Shown: positions 1 through 6,035 of the stretch, piece after piece
Position numbering within the stretch: the first letter of the stretch is position 1
How the letters are laid out: every line of letters begins with the position of its first letter
NCBI GenBank assembly: GCA_002478245.1
Contig: DLMW01000059.1
Location: 4,019 to 12,633 of the forward strand
Reading direction: 5' to 3'
Length of the DNA stretch: 8,615 bases
Source: a bacterium UBP18_UBA7526
Lineage (GTDB): Bacteria > UBP18 > UBA7526
Position numbers and translations under genes: made by a program
The notes under the pieces: model-generated
Told to the model about the DNA's origin: nothing
Database searches by the model: none
Seen by the model: only the letters and a program-made list of their open reading frames with translations

Positions 1-424
1 CTTTAAAGATTCTCTTTTCCAGAAAAAGGAGACTCAGATGCAAAGGGTTAAGAAGAATTAGAAACCTGGTTATCGGGTTAGGAGTGATCTCCAAAAGCCT
101 CTTTCTCCATTCTCTATGAACCCCATCCCCTGCCCGATAGATATCCTGAAAGAGGGTGCGATCAAAACTATTGATAATATCGAATCTCTCCCTTCTCAAT
201 AATCTTTTTACATTAGAGGCAAAACTTAACACTTTAAGAAAAGAGGGGCCTTTCAGGGTAGAAACCCTATGAAAGATAATCCCTTCTGGAGCATCAGGAT
301 CCCACTTTCTGGCAAAGACATGAACCTCGTGACCTCTCTCCAAGAGCCCCTCTGCTAAGTAACTCACATACCTCTCTGCTCCTCCATATTTATGATAACT
401 CTGGCGAACCAAGGCAATCTTCAT
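1..424 (-). CDS. WaaG-like GT4 glycosyltransferase, N-terminal 141 residues (3' end outside window)
   Basis: The frame opens at an ATG that overlaps the preceding TGA (ATGA) and stays open for 141 codons to the window edge. It reads MKIALVRQSYHKYGGAERYV, with the acceptor-domain GGAER motif at 14-18 and GHEVHVFARKW at 31-41. It continues with FDIINSFDRTLFQDIYRAGDG (81-101) and VHREW (102-106). The block DIYRAGDGVHREW resembles bacterial LPS core glucosyltransferases of the WaaG group, which add the first outer-core sugar to heptose at the cytoplasmic face. The donor domain with the E-x7-E motif lies outside, so activity cannot be judged. No good ribosome binding site precedes the ATG, which fits translational coupling to the upstream GT4 gene. 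The GT4 family call is strong; the WaaG-like role is a moderate inference supported by the neighbouring GT9 gene. Confidence 0.85.
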   Translation of the reverse strand, partial: MKIALVRQSYHKYGGAERYVSYLAEGLLERGHEVHVFARKWDPDAPEGIIFHRVSTLKGPSFLKVLSFASNVKRLLRRERFDIINSFDRTLFQDIYRAGDGVHREWRKRLLEITPNPITRFLILLNPLHLSLLFLEKRIFK

Positions 425-1542
425 TGGTGATCACTGATAACCCGATTATAGATCTCCTCCATCTGGGTAGCGTGGGATTCTGGAGTGAATTTCTCCATTA
501 ATCTCCTTCCTGCTTCCCCCATTCTTCTCGCCAGTTCCTTATCCTTCAGGGCCTTTAGGATTGCATCTGTTAAGGAGGCAACATCATCAGGGCTATCGAT
601 CAATATCCCTTCCCTACCATCCTCCATTATCTCTGGAATGGGACCGACTTTACTAGAGACCACGGGCTTGGCCATGGCCAGAGCCTCTAAGACCGTGCGA
701 CAGGAGCCATCGGAACCAGGAACCAAGAAGACTACCAGATCCAGAGAGGCAAGAACTTGAGGATAATCTTCATCCCGATAGCCAGTAAAGATGACAGAAT
801 CAGAGGTTCCCAATCTTCTGATTTCCACTTTTAAGAATTTCTGATAGCTACCGATGCTTCCGATGAGAAGAAACTTTACTCTGGGAAACTCCTTTTTTAC
901 TTTAGGGATTGCTCTTAAAAGATGGAGATGCTTTCTATAAGGTTGTAAGGGAGCGATCATGCCCACCGCGGGAACATCTTCATCCATTCCCAATTCCTTC
1001 CTTATTCTATTCCCAGAAAGCTGGGGATTAAATTTATTGTTATCTATCGCCCCATAGATGGTGCTTACCCTTTCTGGCTCAATTCCCAAATTCTGGATAA
1101 CCTTTTCTCTAATTCCTTTCGAAATGGTAATGATATGGTCTGTTCTGTGATGCAGGATGAATCTTTCCTGAAAGTTAACCTTTTCCAGGTCTGCCCGGTG
1201 AAGGGTGCGGATTAAAGGAACTCTTCTTTTAATAAAAGAGGCTAAGATATGGTCGTAGCGAAAATGGGTATGGATGATGTCGATTCTTTCCTTTTCCCAG
1301 ACTCGGGATAGATTGATCAAATTCCTAAGATAATTTAGAGGATGGGATTTTCGATCAAGGTTAAGGCTCTCTATCACTGGGATGCCCGCCTCTCTTATCC
1401 TGGGGAGAAGTCTTCCCCTTCTTTTTGTAACTCCGGCAAAGAAGGCTTTATGCTTTCTTCTATTTAATTCCTCCAAAAGGTTTAAGACCGATTCTGCTGG
1501 CCCGGTCCAGTTCTCATCACTATAGAGATGGAGGATGTTCAT
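421..1542 (-). CDS. GT4 family glycosyltransferase with D-x7-E variant
   Basis: A second cytoplasmic GT-B glycosyltransferase, 373 residues, expected to extend the LPS core or related oligosaccharide from a nucleotide-sugar donor. It starts MNILHLYSDENWTGPAES, where GPAES stands in for the usual GGxE acceptor-domain motif. Next come IDIIHTHFRYDHILA (87-101), the hinge IYGAIDNNKFNP (162-173), donor-domain LQPYRKH (199-205) in the phosphate-binding position, TGYRDEDYPQVLASLD (253-268) and VVSSKVGPIPEIMEDG (294-309). The E-x7-E motif reads D278-x7-E286, so its first acidic residue is aspartate. It shares block order and the PQVLASLD segment with the other GT4 at 7126-6032, suggesting related paralogues, but the two are far from identical. 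It follows the 135-base spacer, and its TGA overlaps the next ATG (ATGA). Donor and acceptor are unknown. Confidence 0.88.
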   Translation of the reverse strand: MNILHLYSDENWTGPAESVLNLLEELNRRKHKAFFAGVTKRRGRLLPRIREAGIPVIESLNLDRKSHPLNYLRNLINLSRVWEKERIDIIHTHFRYDHILASFIKRRVPLIRTLHRADLEKVNFQERFILHHRTDHIITISKGIREKVIQNLGIEPERVSTIYGAIDNNKFNPQLSGNRIRKELGMDEDVPAVGMIAPLQPYRKHLHLLRAIPKVKKEFPRVKFLLIGSIGSYQKFLKVEIRRLGTSDSVIFTGYRDEDYPQVLASLDLVVFLVPGSDGSCRTVLEALAMAKPVVSSKVGPIPEIMEDGREGILIDSPDDVASLTDAILKALKDKELARRMGEAGRRLMEKFTPESHATQMEEIYNRVISDHQ

Positions 1543-1677
1543 TATCCTAAGATTTTCTTTGGAGCAATAACCACGAATTTTTGTGGCAACCCATCCATTT
1601 TCCGTAAACTCTCTTTCCTATGGATCTAGCTCCAGATTTTGCCACATCATCCTCCGTCTCTTTTATGTGGTAATGCC
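1543..1677 (-). other. 135-base spacer, the only sizeable gap in the operon
   Basis: All other junctions overlap or are 4 to 20 bases, so this gap stands out. I see no good -35/-10 pair and no stem followed by a U-run. It holds a set of related short inverted repeats, described in the next entry, and an 18-codon open frame from 1598 whose TAA overlaps the next ATG (TAATG). The only Shine-Dalgarno-like AGGA for the downstream GT4 gene is two bases from its ATG, closer than normal. It may carry a control structure or an internal promoter, or be the decayed remains of a lost gene. Confidence 0.5.
1571..1670 (-). repeat. Nested, mutually exclusive inverted repeats in the spacer
   Basis: Four related CCAC/GTGG arms occur. 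On the + strand they are CCAC at 1571-1574, TGTGGCAA at 1582-1589, TTGCCACA at 1639-1646 and ATGTGG at 1665-1670. The middle pair is a perfect 8-base inverted repeat. The first arm pairs with the second over 4 bases, and CCACAT at 1642-1647 pairs with the last over 6. The long stem cannot form together with the two short ones, so the RNA has two alternative folds on paper. Chance cannot be excluded for arms this short. Confidence 0.4.
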
Positions 1678-2781
1678 CTAAAATAATTTCTTCACTCTGG
1701 GATAGAGTCGCGCACTGAGATTGTGGGAATAGATAAAAAGCCTTCTCTTAAACCAGCCTAAATCCCCTTTCTTAACCTCAAACCTCTTAAGGGACATAGG
1801 ATCGGCATCGGAGGTATTTGCTCCTGGCTGGGTAGCCACTGCTTTTTGATAGCCACATCCTTTAGCCCAGTTAACCAAATCCCTATCGTATGCTCCCCCT
1901 GGCCAAGCGATGAAAGAACATTTTTTATCCAATTTATCCTCAATTACACTCTTAGAGAGAAGCAGTTCGTTTTTAACCCTTTCTTTTCTCTCTTCTAAAG
2001 TCTCATAATTATCCTTTGGTTCATTCTTTGCCCGATAATCACTTACCACCCCATCCAATTCCTTCCTCCAATCCTTCTTTTCAAAGAACCTCTTCCCTCC
2101 CCTTTGGGAAACATATCCTGCCAGTCTGTTTCTTAAGCCCCGATCATCGAAATATCTCTGGCCAGCCAGGGCTGGTTTATCTTCGTATAGGGGAATGCCC
2201 AACCTCAGATCCCCATCTGTGAGCCAGCCTGTGCGCCACTTATTCCCTCGATGATAATCGACTATCCGATCGCTTACATAACAATAACTGTGAAGGTGAC
2301 TATGGGACTGGATATCTATTAAACCACTTTTAAACATCTCTTTCGCCTCTTCCCAACCGATGTGATCATCTGAGCCCTCAAGGTTCCCAACACATCTCAG
2401 ATTGCTCTGGTAGTGATTTGAGATCCTGGGAAGTCCCTCCTTCTTGACTTTCCCATTCCAGACATCCTCCAGGTTGGGGCGATAGGAGCTGGGCTTCTCC
2501 TTGATCCGGGAAGTAATGACAAAGATGGTTGCCTTTAGGTGATACTTCTTCAATATAGGATAGGCATAGACCCAGTTATCGAGATAACCATCGTCAAAGG
2601 TAATGGCTAACCTTCTTTTCTCTTTACCCTCTTTCAAAGAATTGACTAATTCATCTAAGAAAAGGGTCTGGTAATTTTTTCTTGCCAAGTACTCCATCTG
2701 GTGATCAAAATCGTCTGGAGAGATAGTGAACCTATCCCTTAATTCATTCACGTGATGATAGATCAAAATCGGGATACTCAC
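1678..2781 (-). CDS. Polysaccharide deacetylase (NodB/CE4 fold) with large insertions
   Basis: A metal-dependent deacetylase of 367 residues, likely removing an N-acetyl group from an amino sugar in the saccharide made by this cluster. NodB motifs are intact: motif 1 TFDDGY (61-66, D63/D64), motif 2 SHSHLH (159-164, with H160 and H164 as likely zinc ligands), motif 3 WPGG (293-296). The N-terminus, SIPILIYHHV, goes straight into the fold with no signal peptide or membrane helix, so a cytoplasmic site is likely. About 90 residues separate motifs 1 and 2 and about 130 separate motifs 2 and 3, including a block DLRLGIPLYE (191-200) and ALAGQRYFDD (204-213), making it longer than a bare NodB domain. 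The start is GTG, in a GTGA overlap with the GT2 gene. Family call is firm; substrate unknown. An amino-sugar deacetylase for LPS core is a plausible analogue. Confidence 0.9.
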   Translation of the reverse strand: MSIPILIYHHVNELRDRFTISPDDFDHQMEYLARKNYQTLFLDELVNSLKEGKEKRRLAITFDDGYLDNWVYAYPILKKYHLKATIFVITSRIKEKPSSYRPNLEDVWNGKVKKEGLPRISNHYQSNLRCVGNLEGSDDHIGWEEAKEMFKSGLIDIQSHSHLHSYCYVSDRIVDYHRGNKWRTGWLTDGDLRLGIPLYEDKPALAGQRYFDDRGLRNRLAGYVSQRGGKRFFEKKDWRKELDGVVSDYRAKNEPKDNYETLEERKERVKNELLLSKSVIEDKLDKKCSFIAWPGGAYDRDLVNWAKGCGYQKAVATQPGANTSDADPMSLKRFEVKKGDLGWFKRRLFIYSHNLSARLYPRVKKLF

Positions 2782-3479
2782 TCTCTTCTAATCCTAAGCC
2801 TTAAAACCTTAAGGAGATAGGTTAGCAAGATCTTCCCACCAAGTTTAGAAGTGCCGGCTTTCCGATCTTGAAAGAGAATGGGGATTTCTCCAATTCTGAA
2901 GTTCTTCTTACAAGATCTATGGAGCACCTCAGTGAGAATAAAGGGGTCCTTGGCCCTGAGGGTATTAATATCGATTCCCCCCAAAACCCTTTCCCTAAAG
3001 CACCGATAACCAGAGGTGGGATCGGTAACCTTGAATCCTAATAGGGCCCTAAGGTAGGTGCTGGCCAGTCTAGTGATGAGACGCCTCAAGAATCCTCTTC
3101 CCACCTCCCCCCCTTCGGGAAGAAAACGAGAACCAATGACTATATCAAAATCCTTTATTTTTTGTAAAAATTGTGGGATATATTGGGGCTGATGGGAAAA
3201 ATCAGCATCCATAGTGAGGATGTAATCTGCTCCTTTTTCTAAGGCATATTTAAATCCTGCTACCTCCGCCAGGCCCCGGCCCCTCTCAAGAGTTCTTCTT
3301 AAGAGGTGAACTCTGGGATCTTTTTTAGAATAATCTTCTACTATTCTCCAGGTGCCGTCAGGAGAGTCGTCATCTACCACCAAAGCCTCAATATCTTTTG
3401 GGAGGTTCATAATCTCATCAAGCAACTGGCCGATGTTTTCCTTCTCATTATAGGTAGGAATAATCACTATGGTCTTCAT
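2778..3479 (-). CDS. GT2 polyprenyl-phosphate hexose synthase (DPM1-type)
   Basis: A soluble or peripheral enzyme of 233 residues that should transfer mannose or glucose from GDP-Man or UDP-Glc to undecaprenyl (polyprenyl) phosphate on the inner face of the membrane. Motifs in order: IIPTYNEKENI (6-16), VVDDDSPDGT (34-43), the metal-binding MDADFSHQP (90-98) with D91 and D93, IGSRF (115-119), TDPTSGYRCF (152-161), and QDRKAGTSKLGG (204-215), the R/K-rich catalytic segment of DPM synthases. It ends shortly after this and lacks the C-terminal membrane helices of the GtrB/ArnC branch, so it resembles human DPM1-type enzymes in layout. The ATG overlaps the GT9 stop (ATGA) and has GAGGAA six bases upstream. 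Its TGA overlaps the GTG start of the deacetylase. Its product is the natural donor for the GT39 enzyme encoded in the same operon. Confidence 0.92.
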   Translation of the reverse strand: MKTIVIIPTYNEKENIGQLLDEIMNLPKDIEALVVDDDSPDGTWRIVEDYSKKDPRVHLLRRTLERGRGLAEVAGFKYALEKGADYILTMDADFSHQPQYIPQFLQKIKDFDIVIGSRFLPEGGEVGRGFLRRLITRLASTYLRALLGFKVTDPTSGYRCFRERVLGGIDINTLRAKDPFILTEVLHRSCKKNFRIGEIPILFQDRKAGTSKLGGKILLTYLLKVLRLRIRRE

Positions 3480-4582
3480 AGGAGTTTCCTCACTACTTGA
3501 AATACAGTATTCGGGTCGATACTTTCCATGCAGTTGGGATGCTTAGCACAGGTCTTTTTATAACAGCAGAGGCAATCCATATCAGGAGCAATCTTCTCTC
3601 CCCTCCCATAGAGTTCGACTTCAGAAGAAGATGTGGGACCAAATAGAGCAACTACCTTTCTCTTCAAGGCCACCGCAGCGTGCATGGCTAAGGTATCACC
3701 AGTGACCACTAAGTGGCAGAGGCTTAATAGCGACAAAAATTCTCTTAGGGTATTCTCATGGCCGGTATTGATGAGGGGGGCTTTTGACCGCTTTATAATC
3801 TCTCTATTTCTCTCTATCTCCCCCTTTTCGCCAAATAATAGTATCTTAGTATCCTTTATCCCACTATCTATTCTATCGATGAGTTTTAGGTAGCCTTCTA
3901 TGGTCCATTTCTTCAGTTCCCATCTTCCTCCCGCGCCCGTGGCCAGACCAATAATCTTTTTCCCCTTCAAATCATATCTCTTGGAAAACTGGCCAGCAAA
4001 ATCCTTCTCTTCTTCCCTTAGATTGACTATCAGCTCTTCTTTCTTAAATTTAAGTCCCATTATCTCAAAGATAATCTCCTGATAGGTCTTTCTATTCTTT
4101 CTCTTTAGTTCATCGTCTATCCCCATCCGGAACCACTCCTCTGCCTCCTCATTGAAGGGGAAGACAGACCCCTTTTTATCGAGCCCGAAGCCCAATTTCT
4201 TCTTTCCCCTAGCCAGGGAGGAAAGGCAGGCGCTCTTTGGTAGGGAATCGAGATTGATGATCAGATCGAATTCCTCAACCAGTAAGCGAGATAGGGCTTC
4301 TGGACCATAGGGAAGGATACGGTCAATAGAGGGATTATTCTCCAATAGCTCTTGCGACTCCTCATCCACAACCCAGCTAATCCTACATCCCGTATGCCTT
4401 CTCTTTAGGGCCTCCAATAGAGGAGTGGTTCTTAAGACATCTCCCATGGCTCCTAACTTTACAATGAGGATTCTCATCTTTATTGGATCATAATACTTAC
4501 AGTCGGAGCACCTGACCCCTTCTTCTTTGTGATATCTACAGGGGCGATCCCCAAGGAAGTAGCGACAGTCCGGTCTCACCAT
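3476..4582 (-). CDS. GT9 heptosyltransferase-like protein with N-terminal Cys-rich extension
   Basis: A 368-residue ADP-heptose:LPS heptosyltransferase relative (WaaC/WaaF/WaaQ type) expected to add a heptose, or another sugar, to LPS inner core at the cytoplasmic face. The GT9 core begins at M36 with MRILIVKLGAMGDVLRTTP; D48 matches the catalytic aspartate D13 of E. coli WaaC. The donor domain shows GLATGAGGRWELKKW (212-226), GDTLAMHAA (295-303) and VALFGPTS (311-318). The C-terminus has Cys at 337, 339, 340, 345 and 351, a cluster common in GT9 proteins. Ahead of the core, residues 1-35 add C6, C15, C25 and C28 (C-x8-C-x9-C-x2-C) plus H18, looking like a small metal site. It begins four bases after the GT39 stop and ends in an ATGA overlap with the GT2 gene. 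Family assignment is firm; the sugar is not. Confidence 0.92.
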   Translation of the reverse strand: MVRPDCRYFLGDRPCRYHKEEGVRCSDCKYYDPIKMRILIVKLGAMGDVLRTTPLLEALKRRHTGCRISWVVDEESQELLENNPSIDRILPYGPEALSRLLVEEFDLIINLDSLPKSACLSSLARGKKKLGFGLDKKGSVFPFNEEAEEWFRMGIDDELKRKNRKTYQEIIFEIMGLKFKKEELIVNLREEEKDFAGQFSKRYDLKGKKIIGLATGAGGRWELKKWTIEGYLKLIDRIDSGIKDTKILLFGEKGEIERNREIIKRSKAPLINTGHENTLREFLSLLSLCHLVVTGDTLAMHAAVALKRKVVALFGPTSSSEVELYGRGEKIAPDMDCLCCYKKTCAKHPNCMESIDPNTVFQVVRKLL

Positions 4583-4586
4583 ATAT

Positions 4587-4592
4587 TCACCC
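4587..4592 (-). promoter_or_regulatory. Shine-Dalgarno site that sets the GT9 start
   Basis: GGGTGA in the mRNA, containing the TGA stop of the GT39 gene, sits four bases before the ATG at 4582. It supports that ATG over the in-frame TTG at 4597 and over the internal ATG at 4477, where the conserved heptosyltransferase core begins. It is therefore the main evidence that the cysteine-rich extension is translated. Confidence 0.65.
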
Positions 4593-6035
4593 GCCAAATA
4601 ATCCTCCTTGATAATTATAGCAACGGTAGATGAGGAAGGTCTTCATCAACCTCTCATTACAATAGATCCTATAGGGCTCCTCTTTCTCAAAAGATTCGAA
4701 ATGGGAGAGGATATGGGGGGCTTTATCATAATTCTCTGGGGTAGCAAAGATGGCATCCTTCCCAATGAGAAAGTCGGCTCTCCCCCAATAGTGGTATCTA
4801 TTCTCACCATCCAGGTCATAGGTCTGGTATCTCTTATCCGTATAGAAGGCAAGCTCACTAGCCAATTGATGTCTGGGAGCAAAGATGAATGTCCCCTCTC
4901 CCATTTCATCCTTTATCCTACTCACCCTTTCTCCTAATTGATCCCATCCATATAGCCGGTTTCTAGGATCTATCTCTGGAGAAAGACGGAGGATGGCAGG
5001 ATAATGGGCGCAGGCGGTCAGGATGAAACTGGAGAAAAAGACAAGGAGCATGAGAAATACTCTTTTCTTTCTCCCTTTTATCTCAAATACTAATCCCATA
5101 AAAGCAATGAGGGCGGTGAAATAACCTACAGCCGGCCAGTTGGCCTCTACTTTGGAACGGAGGCTGGTTAAAAGGAAGAAGAGGAAGATGGGGAGAGAAA
5201 AACAAAAGAGAAGTAAAAGATTGTCTCTTCTTATCTTTTTCCCAAGGGGAAGGCCTTTTATCATGGCCCAGAGAAGGCCAAAGAAGAGAAAGGGGGAGAT
5301 GATCCCTGCCTGGGAACCGAGATAATCCCCTAGGTTGCGTAGGGGAAATCCCCTCCTCCCCAGTCCATGCTTGAGTTGTTTAGCGAAAGAGACCCAGTGA
5401 TGCTGATAATTCCAGATGATTACGGGAGTAAAGATAAAAAGAGCAATGATTAAAGCAAGATAGGGCTCCTTATACTTGAACCATCTCCGGTTCTTACTAG
5501 ATAATAAAAGAAAGAGTAAGCCACAGGGCAGGAAGAGGATCATGTTGTACTTACTCAAGAAGCCCAATCCCAGAGCAATACCCAAAGGATACCACAGGTA
5601 TTTGTTTTCTTTTTTTATCACCTGATAGAAGAGATAGAAAGTAAGCACCCAGAAAAAGACTAAAGGGACATCCGGGGTAACGATTATCCCTCCGATAGAG
5701 AAACCGGGCATAATGTTTAAAAGAAGGCTGGAGAAAAAACCTATTCTTTCACTTCTGAAGATATCCTGGGCAAGAAGATAGATAAAGATGCTTATTCCCA
5801 GAGCAAATAAAACTGAGGTAAGTCTTACGGTAAATTCACTACTTCCCAAGCGCGTGAAGAAAAAGATGAGATAGGCAACCATGGGAGGATGATCATAATA
5901 GGATAGGGCAAGATTCCTTGACCAATCCCAGTAATAGGCCTCATCTGGAGAGAGGTTGAGACTTCTAATATAGAAGAGACGGAATATGGTAAGTGATAAT
6001 AGTAGAATGAGAAAAAGGATCCGATATTTCTTCAA
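4587..6035 (-). CDS. GT39 (PMT/ArnT-like) integral membrane glycosyltransferase
   Basis: This GT-C enzyme of 482 residues should transfer a sugar from a polyprenyl-phosphate donor to an acceptor (lipid A, core, O-chain or protein) on the outer face of the inner membrane. It opens with a transmembrane helix (about 5-23), then a periplasmic loop carrying the acidic pair D31-E32 in SPDEAYYWDW and YYDHPP (46-51). About ten further hydrophobic segments follow to residue 342, with TPDVPL (120-125) and the family block KVEANWPAVGY (295-305). A soluble tail (about 343-482) includes DPRNRLYGW (356-364). The start is TTG, overlapping the previous TGA as TTGA; the first in-frame ATG, codon 52, would remove the catalytic loop. 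The likely donor-making partner is the GT2 gene two positions downstream. The acceptor cannot be read from sequence. Confidence 0.9.
   Translation of the reverse strand: MKKYRILFLILLLSLTIFRLFYIRSLNLSPDEAYYWDWSRNLALSYYDHPPMVAYLIFFFTRLGSSEFTVRLTSVLFALGISIFIYLLAQDIFRSERIGFFSSLLLNIMPGFSIGGIIVTPDVPLVFFWVLTFYLFYQVIKKENKYLWYPLGIALGLGFLSKYNMILFLPCGLLFLLLSSKNRRWFKYKEPYLALIIALFIFTPVIIWNYQHHWVSFAKQLKHGLGRRGFPLRNLGDYLGSQAGIISPFLFFGLLWAMIKGLPLGKKIRRDNLLLLFCFSLPIFLFFLLTSLRSKVEANWPAVGYFTALIAFMGLVFEIKGRKKRVFLMLLVFFSSFILTACAHYPAILRLSPEIDPRNRLYGWDQLGERVSRIKDEMGEGTFIFAPRHQLASELAFYTDKRYQTYDLDGENRYHYWGRADFLIGKDAIFATPENYDKAPHILSHFESFEKEEPYRIYCNERLMKTFLIYRCYNYQGGLFGG

Noticed and set aside
485..760. 91-codon open frame on the + strand opposite the second GT4 gene
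   Set aside because: It lies wholly inside a well-supported minus-strand gene, has no recognisable motif, and its sequence mirrors conserved GT4 codons. The other + strand frames (2016-2222, 3306-3500, 3633-4082, 4608-4937, 5140-5325, 6282-6752, 7116-7435) fail for the same reason.
1571..1589. Intrinsic terminator after the deacetylase gene
   Set aside because: The local stem is only four pairs with a weak interior, is over 80 bases past the stop, and no U-run follows it in the mRNA.
1543..1677. Sigma-70-type promoter in the 135-base spacer
   Set aside because: TTGCCA can be read as a -35, but the sequence 17 bases on (TGCTCC) is not a -10, and no other pair has proper spacing.
4583..4597. 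TTG start at 4597 for the GT9 gene
   Set aside because: It would overlap the GT39 gene by 11 bases without a clear ribosome binding site, while ATG at 4582 has GGGTGA in position.
4646..4909. 87-codon minus-strand frame inside the GT39 gene
   Set aside because: It is an out-of-frame shadow of the C-terminal domain of the GT39 protein and shows no domain of its own. The same holds for 1758-1943 inside the deacetylase.
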